Shown: positions 27,906-39,976, numbered from the stretch's first letter. The stretch is DNA of 64,000 nucleotides from Strongylocentrotus droebachiensis (GCA_035222895.1 JAVYIG010001823.1:231940-295939); one strand, 5' to 3'. Made by a program: numbers and translations. The notes: generated by a model from the sequence alone, not told the origin.

Positions 27906-28073
27906 CTTTGCAGATGATGCCATCGATGACGATGTTGAGTAGAGGTCATCGTGATACTGACCGCGGAGTCTCAGGTCCTTCAGATGAGTCATCTTACAGA
28001 TGAACTGAGCGAGATCACGTGATGCAAAGGGACGTTCACTGATATCATCAGAGTCGACGTTAAGAGTCTCAAT
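27906..28073 (-). CDS. LRR exon copy 17 (type alpha)
   Basis: 168 nt, open. Patches NVDSDDIS and DLRLRG. Confidence 0.92.
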
Positions 28074-29370
28074 CTGTTATGATAGCAACATTATGTTGAA
28101 TGAATACCAATAACAAAACAATCAAAACTGAATTCAACAATCAACAATATGTTTGGGTTATATTAATACCGTTGCCACAATAAAAAACTCTTAAGACAAT
28201 ATCATTTATTTTGTTGACAGTGTACAAGTCTTGACACCTGAAATAAAAGTACTAATTTAAATAGTTCCTGGATTTTTTTTGAGACCAAGGTAATGGCGTT
28301 TATTCATAACTGATAGATAAGGACAGAGGTAATCAATAGGTTTTTGATTGACTCACTGTGGACTGGGCATTGCGGATACAGAAAAGTATAACATTTTCTA
28401 GATCATGTTGACCTGTTGACTGAGGGAGAAGCGGGTAAATATGAATGAAGGACTTGGCTTATGCTCTAAAGTCTTACAGAACAAAAGAGAGTAACACAAG
28501 AAGGCAGAACGGTCTTGAGCCAGTCCCCAATCACACTACTCTTGAGAAAACCCTGTCCTCTCTTCCGTAGAGAACCTGAACACCCTGATAATGTTATTGA
28601 CTACAAAGTGGTGGATCCATGATTGTATAAAGACAGGACGGGATTTTCTTTTCCCGGGCATGTGATCCGGTATTTTTACTACCCTTATACATATTCACAT
28701 TGGAATGAGTGAGGGTGTGTAGGAGGGGGGGCGTTCTACATACTGGATGTCAAGTCTTAACCTGTTTTAATAGTAACATTGTGTTGGATAAACAATTGCT
28801 AACATCAAACTACCTTAAACAAATTCCACTTTACATTATGATACAGTAGCCATCCTTAATAATTATGCAATACGTTATTCTGACATTCGATTTAAATAGT
28901 ACTTTGAAAAACTAATTTGACATAGCACAAAAGTGTGAAAACAAATAAACATGGAACACTTTGAAATTTCAAAAGAGTGACAAAAATAATAAAAACTGGG
29001 ACAAAGAGATTCGATTTTTCATTTTTGTAGGTTTTTAAATTTAAATATTTAGTCCCATCAGCATTCACAATTGAAATGGCAGTCTTTCCATGAGCAATTC
29101 CGTAGCCCTTTGAATTGTCATATGAAATGTATGTTATGCACTATTACTCTAATAATTTTCATTCTGTTTTTATATTATGACAGAAAGTTTACTTTAATCA
29201 TCCACTTCCAGAAACGATCAACTTTTCGTACCTGCTCTTAACGGTGTACCAATAGGGAGAGTAAAATTCTACACTTACGTTTGACTATAAAGGTAAAGAG
29301 TACACCTCCAGTATAACAAAAACATGTAGTGATTTGTTAAGAGTCCAACAAAATACAATCAAATCAATAC

Positions 29371-29538
29371 CTTTGCAGATGATGCCATCGATGACGATGT
29401 TGAGTAGAGGTCATCGTGATACTGACCATCGAGTGTCAGGTCCTTCAGATGAGTCATCTTACAGATGAACTGAGCGAGATCACGTGATGCAAAGGGACGT
29501 TCACCGAGATCAGCAGAGTCGATGTCAAGAGTCTCAAT
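29371..29538 (-). CDS. LRR exon copy 18 (type beta)
   Basis: 168 nt, open. Patches DIDSADLG and DLTLDG. Offset partner of copy 12. Confidence 0.92.
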
Positions 29539-30849
29539 CTGTTATGATAGCAACATTATGTTGAATGAATACCAATAACAAAACAATCAAAACTGAATTC
29601 AACAATCAACAATAGGTTTGAGTTATATTAATACCGTTGCCACAATAAAAAACTCTTAAGAAAATATCATTTATTTTGTTGATAGTGTACAAGTCTTGAC
29701 ACCTGAAATAAGTACTAATTTAAATGGTTCCTGGATTCTTTTGAGACCAAGGTAATGGCGTTTATTCATAACTGATAGATAAGGACAGAGGTAATTAATA
29801 GGTTTTTTGATTGACTCACTGTGGACTGGGCATTGCGGATACAGAAAAGTACAATATTTTATAAATCATGTTGACCTGTTGACTGAGGGAGAAGCGGGTA
29901 AATATGAATGAAGGACTTGGCTCATGCTCTAAAGTCTTACAGAACAAAAGAGAATAACACAAGAAGGCAGAACGGTCTTGAGCCAGTCCCCAATCACACT
30001 ACTCTTGAGAAAACCCTGTCCTCTCTTCCGTAGAGAACCTGAACACCCTGATAATGTTATTGACTACAAAGTGGTGGATCCATGATTGTATAAAGACAGG
30101 ACGGGATTTTCTTTTCCCGGGCATGTGATCCGGTATTTTTACTACCCTTATACATATTCACATTGGAATGAGTGAGGGTGTGTAGGAGGGGGGGCGTTCT
30201 ACATACTGGATGTCAAGTCTTAACCTGTTTTAATAGTAACATTGTGTTGGATAAACAATTGCTAACATTAAACTACCTTAAACAAATTCCACTTTACATT
30301 ATGATACAGTAGCCATCCTTAATAATTATGCAATACGTTATTCTGACATTCGATTTAAATAGTACTTTGAAAAACTAATTTGACATAGCACAAAAGTGTG
30401 AAAACAAATAAACATGGAACACTTTGCAATTTCAAAAGAGTGACAAAAATAATAAAAACTGGGACAAAGAGATTCGATTTTTCATTTTTGTAGGTTTTTA
30501 AATTTAAATATTTAGTCCCATCAGCATTCACAATTGAAATGGCAGTCTTTCCATGAGCAATTCTTTCCATGAGCAATTCCGTAGCCCTTCGAATTGTCAT
30601 ATGAAATGTATATTATGCACTATTACTCTAATAATTTTCATTCTGTTTTTATATTATGACAGAAAATTTACTTTAATCATCCACTTCCAGAAACGATCAA
30701 CTTTTCGTACCTGCTCTTAACGGTGTACCAATAGGGAGAGTAAAATTCTACACTTACGTTTGACTATAAAGGTAAAGAGTACACCTCCAGTATAACAAAA
30801 ACATGTAGTGATTTGTTAAGAGTCCAACAAAATACAATCAAATCAATAC

Positions 30850-31017
30850 CTTTGCAGATAATGCCATCGATGACGATGTTGAGTAGAGGTCATCGTGATA
30901 CTGACCGCGGAGTCTCAGCTTCTTCAGATGGGTCATCTTACAGATGAACTGAGCGAGATCACGTGATGCAAAGGGACGTTCACCGAGATCTTTAGAGTAG
31001 ATCCAAAGAGTCTCAAT
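30850..31017 (-). CDS. LRR exon copy 19 (type gamma, WIYSKDLG)
   Basis: 168 nt, open. Patches WIYSKDLG and KLRLRG with MALSAK. Offset partner of copy 13. Confidence 0.92.
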
Positions 31018-32247
31018 CTGTTATGATAGCAACATAATGTTGAATGAATACCAATAACAAAACAATCAGAACTGAATTCATCAATCAACAATATGTTTGA
31101 GTTATATTAATACCGTTGCCACAATAAAAAACTCTTAAGACAATATCATTTATTTTGTTGTTAGTGTACAAGTATTGACACCTGAAATTAGTACTAATTT
31201 AAATAGTTCCTGGATTCTTTTGAGACCAAGGTAATGGCGTTTATTCATAACTGATAGATAAGGACAGAGGTAATTAATAGGTTTTTTGATTGACCCACTG
31301 TGGACTGGGCATTGCGGATACAGAAAAATAAAATATTTTATAAATCATGTTGACCTGTTGACTGAGGGAGAAGCGGGTAAATATGAATGAAGGACTTGGC
31401 TCATGCTCTAAAGTCTTACAGAACAAAAGAGAATAACACAAGAAGGCAGAACGGTCTTGAGCCAGTCCCCAATCACACTACTCTTGAGAAAACCCTGTCC
31501 TCTCTTCCGTAGAGAACCTGAACACCCTTATAATGTTATTGACTACAAAGTGGTGGATCCATGATTGTATAAAGACAGGACGGGATTTTCTTTTCCCGGG
31601 CATGTGATCCGGTATTTTTACTACCCTTATACATATTCACATTGGAATGAGTGAGGGTGTGTAGGAGGGGGGCGATCTACATACTGGATGTCAAGTCTTA
31701 ACCTGTTTTAATAGTAACATTGTGTTGGATAAACAATTGCTAACATTAAACTACCTTAAACAAATTCCACTTTACATTATGATACAGTAGCCATCCTTAA
31801 TAATTATGCAATACGTTATTCTGACATTTGATTTAAATAGTACTTTGAAAAACTAATTTGACATAGCACAAAAGTGTGAAAACAAATAAACATGGAACAC
31901 TTTGCAATTTCAAAAGAGTGACAAAAATAATAAAAACTGGGACAAAGAGATTCGATTTTTCATTTTTGTAGGTTTTTAAATTTAAATATTTAGTCCCATC
32001 AGCATTCACAATTGAAATGGCAGTCTTTCCATGAGCAATTCTTTCCATGAGCAATTCCGTAGCCCTTACTTTAATCATCCACTTCCAGAAACGATCAACT
32101 TTTCGTACCTGCTCTTAACGGTGTACCAATAGGGAGAGTAAAATTCTACACTTACGTTTGACTATAAAGGTAAAGAGTACACCTCCAGTATAACAAAAAC
32201 TTGTAGTGATTTGTTAAGAGTCCAACAAAATACAATCAAATCAATAC

Positions 32248-32415
32248 CTTTGCAGATGATGCCATCGATGACGATGTTGAGTAGAGGTCATCGTGATACT
32301 GACCGCGGAGTCTCAGGTCCTTCAGATGAGTCATCTTACAGATGAACTGAGCGAGATCACGTGATGCAAAGGGACGTTCACTGATATCATCAGAGTCGAC
32401 GTTAAGAGTCTCAAT
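32248..32415 (-). CDS. LRR exon copy 20 (type alpha)
   Basis: 168 nt, open. Patches NVDSDDIS and DLRLRG. Offset partner of copy 14. Confidence 0.92.
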
Positions 32416-33709
32416 CTGTTATGATAGCAACATTATGTTGAATGAATACCAATAACAAAACAATCAAAACTGAATTCAACAATCAACAATATGTTTGAGT
32501 TATATTAATACCGTTGCCACAATAAAAAACTCTTAAGACAATATCATTTATTTTGTTGACAGTGTACAAGTCTTGACACCTGAAATAAAAGTACTAATTT
32601 AAATAGTTCCTGGATATTTTTGAGACCAAGGTAATGGCGTTTATTCATAACTGATAGATAAGGACAGAGGTAATCAATAGGTTTTTGATTGACTCACTGT
32701 GGACTGGGCATTGCGGATACAGAAAAGTATAACATTTTCTAGATCATGTTGACCTGTTGACTGAGGGAGAAGCGGGTAAATATGAATGAAGGACTTGGCT
32801 TATGCTCTAAAGTCTTACAGAACAAAAGAGAGTAACACAAGAAGGCAGAACGGTCTTGAGCCAGTCCCCAATCACACTACTCTTGAGAAAACCCTGTCCT
32901 CTCTTCCGTAGAGAACCTGAACACCCTGATAATGTTATTGACTACAAAGTGGTGGATCCATGATTGTATAAAGACAGGACGGGATTTTCTTTTCCCGGGC
33001 ATGTGATCCGGTATTTTTACTACCCTTATACATATTCACATTGGAATGAGTGAGGGTGTGTAGGAGGGGGCGTTCTACATACTGGATGTCAAGTCTTAAC
33101 CTGTTTTAATAGTAACATTGTGTTGGATAAACAATTGCTAACATTAAACTACCTTAAACAAATTCCACTTTACATTATGATACAGTAGCCATCCTTAATA
33201 ATTATGCAATACGTTATTCTGACATTCGATTTAAATAGTACTTTGAAAAACTAATTTGACATAGCACAAAAGTGTGAAAACAAATAAACATGGAACACTT
33301 TGCAATTTCAAAAGAGTGACAAAAATAATAAAAACTGGGACAAAGAGATTCGATTTTTCATTTTTGTAGGTTTTTAAATTTAAATATTTAGTCCCATCAG
33401 CATTCACAATTGAAATGGCAGTCTTTCCATGAGCAATTCCGTAGCCCTTCGAATTGTCATATGAAATGTATGTTATGCACTATTACTCTAATAATTTTCA
33501 TTCTGTTTTTATATTATGACAGAAAGTTTACTTTAATCATCCACTTCCAGAAACGATCAACTTTTCGTACCTGCTCTTAACGGTGTACCAATAGGGAGAG
33601 TAAAATTCTACACTTACGTTTGACTATAAAGGTAAAGAGTACACCTCCAGTATAACAAAAACATGTAGTGATTTGTTAAGAGTCCAACAAAATACAATGA
33701 AATCAATAC

Positions 33710-33877
33710 CTTTGCAGATGATGCCATCGATGACGATGTTGAGTAGAGGTCATCGTGATACTGACCATCGAGTGTCAGGTCCTTCAGATGAGTCATCTTA
33801 CAGATGAACTGAGCGAGATCACGTGATGCAAAGGGACGTTCACCGAGATCAGCAGAGTCGATGTCAAGAGTCTCAAT
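33710..33877 (-). CDS. LRR exon copy 21 (type beta)
   Basis: 168 nt, open. Patches DIDSADLG and DLTLDG. This is the last copy, in window order, of the homogenised core. Confidence 0.92.
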
Positions 33878-35186
33878 CTGTTATGATAGCAACATTATGT
33901 TGAATGAATACCAATAACAAAACAATCAAAACTGAATTCAACAATCAATAATATGTTTGAGTTATAATAATACCGTTGCCACAATAAAAAACTCTTAAGA
34001 CAATATCATTTATTTTGTTGACAGTGTACAAGTCTTGACACCTGAAATAAAAGTACTAATTTAAATAGTTCCTGGATTTTTTTGAGACCAAGGTAATGGC
34101 GTTTATTCATAACTGATAGATAAGGACAGAGGTAATTAATAGGTTTTTGATTGACTCACTGTGGACTGGGCATTGCGGATACAGAAAAGTATAACATTTT
34201 CTAGATCATGTTGACCTGTTGACTGAGGGAGAAGCGGGTAAATATAAATGAAGGACTTGGCTTATGCTCTAAAGTCTTACAGAACAAAAGAGAATAACAC
34301 AAGAAGGCAGAACGGTCTTGAGCCAGTCCCCAATCACACTACTCTTGAGAAAACCCTGTCCTCTCTTCCGTAGAGAACCTGAACACCCTGATAATGTTAT
34401 TGACTACAAAGTGGTGGATCCATGATTGTATAAAGACAGGACGGGATTTTCTTTTCCCGGGCATGTGATCCGGTATTTTTACTACCCTTATACATATTCA
34501 CATTGGAATGAGTGAGGGTGTGTAGGAGGGGGGCGTTCTACATACTGGATGTCAAGTCTTAACCTGTTTTAATAGTAACATTGTGTTGGATAAACAATTG
34601 CTAACATTAAACTACCTTAAACAAATTCCACTTTACATTATGATACAGTAGCCATCCTTAATAATTATGCAATACGTTATTCTGACATTCGATTTAAATA
34701 GTACTTTGAAAAACTAATTTGACATAGCACAAAAGTGTGAAAACAAATAAACATGGAACACTTTGCAATTTCAAAAGAGTGACAAAAATAATAAAAACTG
34801 GGACAAAGAGATTCGATTTTTCATTTTTGTAGGTTTTTAAATTTAAATATTTAGTCCCATCAGCATTCACAATTGAAATGGCAGTCTTTCCATGATCAAT
34901 TCTTTCCATGAGCAATTCCGTAGCCCTTCGAATTGTCATATGAAATGTATATTATGCACTATTACTCCAATAATTTTCATTCTGTTTTTATATTATGACA
35001 GAAAGTTTACTTTTAGCATCCACTTCCAGAAACGATCAACTTTTCGTACGTGCTCTTAACGGTGTTCCAATAAGGAAAGTAAAATTGTACACTTGCGTTT
35101 GACTAAAAGGAAAGACTACACCTCTAGTATATCCAAAACATGAAGGGATTTGTCGAGAGCCCTGAAATATACGATCAAATCAATAC

Positions 35187-35354
35187 CTTTACGGTTAATG
35201 CCATCGATGATAATGTTGAGTAGAAGTCATCGTGATACTGATCGTGGAGTGTCAGCTCCTTCAGATGAGTCATCTTACAGATGAACTGAGCGAGATCACG
35301 TGATGCAGAGGGACGTTTACTGAGATCACCAGAGCAGATCTCAAGAGTCTCAAT
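35187..35354 (-). CDS. LRR exon copy 22 (diverged)
   Basis: 168 nt, open. Patches EICSGDLS and ELTLHD. Private changes: KRPSAS, STLSS and a MALTVK end. Confidence 0.9.
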
Positions 35355-36640
35355 CTGTTATGATAGCAACATTTTGTTAAATGAATACTAATAACAAACC
35401 ATTAAAAAATATATTCAAATTTCAGCTATATTTTTAAAATTGTATTCATATCGTCCCCATTATGAAAATCCTTAACACAACAACATTTATTTTGTATGAG
35501 GAACAAGTCTTGACCCCTAAAATATGTACTAATTTCAGTAGTCTCTCGATTCTTTGAGACCGATAGGATGATGTTTATTCATAACTGTTTTTTCATAATA
35601 TGTTTTTGATTGATCACATTGGGACTGTGGGCATTACGGACAAAGAAGATGATAATACTTTCTAGATCATGTTGACCTGTTGACTGAGGGAGTAGTGGGG
35701 AAATATGAATAAAGGACTTGCTCATGATCTAAAGTCGTACACAAAAGAGAATAAAAGAAGTAGGCAGAACGTTGGTCGCAAAGCAGTCACCAAACAGACT
35801 ACTCTTGAAGGAAAATGTGCGCTTTCGATCGGGGGATAGTCTGAACACCCTGATTATGTTATTGACGACAGTATAATGACGGATCCATGATTGTCAGAGA
35901 GGAGGAGATTTTTTTTCCCCGGGCATATAATCCGGTAACTTTACTGATCCTACTACATTTTCACATCGGAATAAGTGAGGGGTGGTGGTGAGGGAAGGGT
36001 GGGGTGATCCACATACTGGATGTCAAGTCTCAATCTGTTATAATAGGAACATTGTATTGGATAAACAATTGCTGACATTAAAATACATACAAATATTGTT
36101 ATACTTTACCTCATGAGACAGTTGCCATCCTCATTCATGTACAAAGGCAAAACGTTATTCTGACATTTTGATTCAAGAAAAGTTTAAAAACAAATATATA
36201 CGGAACACTTTGGAGTTTCCAAAGGGATACATAAACAATACAAACAGGGACCAACATATTTGATTTATCAATTGTGTAGGTCTTTAAATTAAACTATTTA
36301 GTCTCATCAGTATTCAGGATTAAAATAGCCGTCTCTCCATCAGCAATTCCGTAGCACTCCGAATTGTCATATGCAATGAAAAATAAGGTACATATTATCC
36401 AATATCAATCTTTATAATCTTCATTCTGTGTATGTACTATGGCAGAAAGTTCACTTTTCGCTTCCACTTCCTGAAGCGATCAACTTTTCCTATCTGCTTG
36501 CTCTTAATATCGATGTACCAACACTAGGGAGAGTAAAATTGTACACTTGCGATTGACTATATAGGAAAGAGTACACCAACAGTATAACAAAACATGTAGT
36601 GATTTGCTAAGAGTCCCAAAATATATGATCAAATCAGTAC

Positions 36641-36808
36641 CTTTGCAGATGATGCCATCGATGACGCTGTTGAGTAGAAGTCATCGTGATACTGACCGCC
36701 GAGTGTCAGGTCCTTCAGATGAGTCATCTTACAGAAGAACTGAGCGAGATCACGTGATACAGAGGGACGTCCACTGATATCACCAGAGTGGATGTTAAGA
36801 GGGTCAAT
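36641..36808 (-). CDS. LRR exon copy 23 (diverged)
   Basis: 168 nt, open. It starts IDPL instead of IETL. Patches NIHSGDIS and DLTLGG, with FFCK for FICK and STASS. Both splice dinucleotides are kept (donor GTACTGATTT). Confidence 0.9.
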
Positions 36809-37380
36809 CTGTTACGATAGTAACATTATGTTGAATGAATACTAATAACAAACCATTAAACATATATTCAAAATTTAGCTATATGTTTAAAATTGTATTG
36901 ATATCGTCGCCAATTTGAAAATCCTTTACACAACAACATTTATTTTGTAATGAGGTACAATTCTTGACCCCTAAAATATGTACTAATTTCAGTAGTCTAT
37001 CGATTCTTTGAGACCGATATAATGGTGTTTATTCATAAATGATAGGTAATGACAGAGGTGATCAGTATGTTTTTGATTGATCTAATCGGGAAGGTGGGCA
37101 TTACGGACAAAGAAGATGATAATACTTTCTAGATCATATTGACCTGTTGACTGAGGTATAGTGGTAGTGGGGAAATATGAATGAAGGACTTGGCTCATGA
37201 TCTAAAAACGTACACAAAAGAGAATAAAAGAAGAAGGCAGAACGGTGGTCGCAAAGCAGTCACCAAACAGACTACTCTTGAAGGAAAATGTTCGCTTTCA
37301 ATCGGGGGATAGTCTGAACCCCCTGATTATGTTATTGACGATAGTATAATGGCGGATCCATGATTGTTATACCTTACATC

Positions 37381-37385
37381 ATGAG
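37381..37385. repeat. Target-site duplication, left (ATGAG)
   Basis: The 5-bp ATGAG at 37381-37385 is repeated at 39078-39082. The uninterrupted site TTACATCATGAGACAG is still present in another array unit near 5641-5656. Confidence 0.9.
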
Positions 37386-39077
37386 TGTCAGAGTAAAATG
37401 GGAAATTTGTTCTTATTTTATTTGTTTTCCTATTTTCAAGGTAATCTAGACATTAGAGGGCGTTGGTGATAGAAAATATTTCGCTTGTCTGAATGTATGC
37501 AAATTAGGGTGTGGTGCCGAGAATGCTTAAAGGTGTGTACGTGTGGATTTAAATCAGGGCAGTTGACTAGAAGACGGAGGTTGTAGCTGGTCGTGTGAGA
37601 GGTCTTGAACATGTACCCTTATGTGTGTTGTGGAAGTTGCTACCAGAGCCTTGATTTTGTGTTCGGCGCAAGCAGTCTTTTTCCTCAGGCGACACCGGTA
37701 CGAGAGGTATCCTCCATGTAGCCCAGAACCTCGATTTTCCTGCCATTGGCAAAACTTTGTCAACATAACTGAAAGTAGCTTTCTATACATAACCTACGTG
37801 TGATAATGGATTCAGATAATTTACATATTTACAGTGTGCAAGAAGCACCACGTTAGAGCAAATTAGCTCGTATGTGTATCAAAAGTAATTATTCACGAAC
37901 ACGTGACGAAAGAGCCGTTCATGAACTATCGTTCTCCTGAGCGTCGTTCGATAGGGATAGTTATATACGTTTATTGATATAAATGCTTTAAACGCTTCAT
38001 GCATACAGTTTGAAATTATATGTAAAAGAACATTTTATTTTGTGTTAATGAATTAACGCAGTACAACCTAGTAGTAATGATGAGAAACAATTTATTATTT
38101 AAATTGTTGTGCTAGAAATGACTTAATTTCTCTAACGAATTTTTATTGACATAACGAAATTCTTATAATGATTGATTAAGTTTGTGGGTCATCATCCTTC
38201 CGACACAAGTCTCCAGGGATCTATTCCTCGTAGAAACCATGTCGGTTTTGGATCTTCTGAGATAGCAATTAAATCTTACTTTCTGCCCGGGTCAGTTAGA
38301 TTGGTGACCTTAGTTAATAATGAAAAGAAAGTGTAGTGGAAGGAAACCATGTTGGTTTTGTTATAACCGGATAAAGAAAGTCTGGTGAAGTAACCTTTAT
38401 TATTTCATCGTTTGCTTTATTCGAAAATGATTATTAGAAATAAGTGTTGAAACCGTAGAAATTAAATATCATGTATTTTGAAGGATATATTGATAATTTC
38501 ATTTATAGCCGTAAGAGCGGACAAGAACGTTCTTCACTACTAACTAGTAGCACGCTGAGCGTCGTCGAATGAGCATCCAAGAATCGCCGAGTCATTAGAT
38601 CCGGGATCTTGAAGCACGTGACCGATTGCCGTAACGAGCGATTACGGGACATCAACCTTCACAAGTCTCCAAGCATCGAATCGTCGTAGGAACCATGTCG
38701 GTATTTTGATCTTCTGATATAGCAAATACCAAGCAAAAGGCTTTCGCCTTATTCGGACAATTGTCTTGATTTCGGACACTTAAAAAACTGGGAAGTTAAC
38801 TTGTACGGGACTACACTCGTGGGTATTGGAGTAATTAAATGACTGTACGTATTTGTAATATTTGTGTAACAGCAGATTTTTATGAATTGGGAAATTAACT
38901 TGTACGGGACTACACTCGTGGGTATTGGAGTAATTAAATGACCGTACGTATATGTAATATTTGTGTAACAGCATATTTCTATGAATTTAGATGTTGATGT
39001 AGTTGTCAATAAACAGTCTGTAGAACTCATTTATGAGAGTGTCTGGCTATTTTGTATATCCGGGGAAAATCTTGACA
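37386..39077. mobile_element. Solo-LTR-like insertion, 1,692 bp, with 5-bp TSD
   Basis: The insert begins TGTCAGAG and ends CTTGACA, giving TG...CA ends with short inverted termini, as in long terminal repeats. The ATGAG duplication on both sides fits retroviral-type integrases of Ty3/gypsy, BEL/Pao or copia. No gag-pol ORF is present, so it reads as a solo LTR left by LTR-LTR recombination. Inside are a 99-bp direct repeat (38790 and 38889), three related blocks around ACCATGTCGG/ACCATGTTGG (near 38237, 38347 and 38693) and an AATAAA at about 39009. The superfamily cannot be assigned without an internal region. It could also be a non-autonomous element. Confidence 0.78.
38790..38985. repeat. 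99-bp direct repeat inside the LTR
   Basis: Two adjacent copies beginning GGGAAGTTAACTTGTACGGG and GGGAAATTAACTTGTACGGG, starting at 38790 and 38889, with few differences. They produce the repeated peptide seen in spurious reading frames here. Confidence 0.85.
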
Positions 39078-39562
39078 ATGAGACAGTTGTCATCATCATT
39101 CATTTAAGAAAAGTGTAAAAACAAATATATGCACTTTGTAGCTTCCAAAGGGGTAAATAAATAATACAAACAGGGACCAACGGATTCGATTTATCATTTT
39201 TGTAGGCCTTTAAATTAAACTATTTAGTCTCATCAGTATTCACAATTGAAATAGCCGTCTCTCCATTAGCAATTCCGTAGCACTCCGAATTGTCATATGC
39301 AATGAAAAATAAGGTACATATTATCCAATATCAATCTTTATAATCTTCATTCTGTGTATGTACTATGGCAGAAAGTTCACTTTTCGCTTCCACTTCCTGA
39401 AGCGATCAATTTTTCCTACATGCTTGCTCTTATCGATGTACCAACAGGGAGAGTAAAATTGTACACTTGTGATTGACTATATTAGGAAAGAGTACACCAA
39501 TAGTATAAGAAAAACATGTAGTGATTTGCTAAGAGTCCCAAAATATATGATCAAATCAGTAC

Positions 39563-39730
39563 CTTTGCGGATGATGCCATCGATGACGCTGTTGAGTAGA
39601 AGTCATCGTGATACTGACCGCCGAGTTTCAGCTTCTTCAGATGAGTCATCTTACAGATGAACTGAGCGAGATCACATAATGCATAGGGACGTCCACTGAG
39701 ATCACCAGAAGGAATGTTAAGAGTCTCAAT
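39563..39730 (-). CDS. LRR exon copy 24, first of the 168-nt exons in the transcript
   Basis: 168 nt, open. Patches NIPSGDLS and KLKLGG. Private ALCD replaces ASRD. It joins exon 42257-42412 in phase 0. Its acceptor-side flank (GTTGGATAAACAATTGCTGACATT) is the type otherwise found beside the vestigial exon fragments. Confidence 0.9.
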
Positions 39731-39976
39731 CTGTTGTAATAGTACGACAACAGGTTGGATAAACAATTGCTGACATTACTATACTGAATTATATATAACA
39801 TTACATTTGTTTTGCTTCCACTAAAAGCGTAATTTTTTTCCTAATTGTTTTTTTCTCAACGGCGTACTAGTTTATACAGTAAAATCACTGAATTTAGTCT
39901 GACTATCGAAATTAGTAAACTTCCAGTGGATCCCCCCATCCGTCATCTCGGCCGTGTAATATCCGATTAACGCGTC

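Larger units (their letters stand above)
7086..36060 (-). pseudogene. Recurrent vestigial LRR exon fragment, one per array unit
   Basis: Between successive functional exons most units hold a second short match to the exon start and its acceptor-side intron: GATGTCAAGTCTTAACCTG followed by TTTTAATAGTAACATTGTG (for example near 9391, 10858, 12321, 16662, 23863, 25883 and 34543). The functional copies read GATGTCAAGAGTCTCAATCTG and then TTATGATAGCAACATTATG. The copy near 36018-36055 is least decayed and keeps the intact CTCAATCTGTTATAATAG acceptor context. The remaining exon body is absent in all. Exon 39563-39730 is followed by the flank type seen beside the vestiges, so the ancestral unit probably held two exons. 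Confidence 0.75.
4860..39790 (-). repeat. Tandem array of LRR-exon units (mostly 1.40-1.48 kb)
   Basis: Twenty-four copies of a 168-nt LRR exon with flanking intron form a direct tandem array. Exon-start spacings in window order are 1214, 1614, 816, 1469, 1462, 1467, 1411, 1464, 1462, 1399, 1465, 1479, 1398, 1464, 2015, 1398, 1465, 1479, 1398, 1462, 1477, 1454 and 2922. The short 1.40-kb spacings share a deletion of about 80 bp where GTAGCCCTT joins ACTTTAATC directly, together with a doubled TTTCCATGAGCAATTC. The 2015 spacing is a tandem duplication and the 2922 spacing contains the solo LTR. Central copies are almost identical by eye and edge copies are more diverged. Confidence 0.95.

Noticed and set aside
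13947..32078. Repeated 81-codon minus-strand frames (ATELLMERIAHGKTAISIVNA type) in many array units
   Set aside because: They lie in the introns of the LRR array, recur only because the unit recurs, and lack exon-like splice signals. A ~25-codon overlap (YGIADGKTAISIVNADGTK in another frame) stays open in diverged copies, but it is too short to claim as an exon.
38749..39030. Frame with an internal peptide repeat
   Set aside because: Translation of the 99-bp repeat inside the solo-LTR-like insertion.
4860..39790. CRISPR array
   Set aside because: The direct repeats are kilobase-scale eukaryotic exon units; no short repeat-spacer pattern anywhere in the window.
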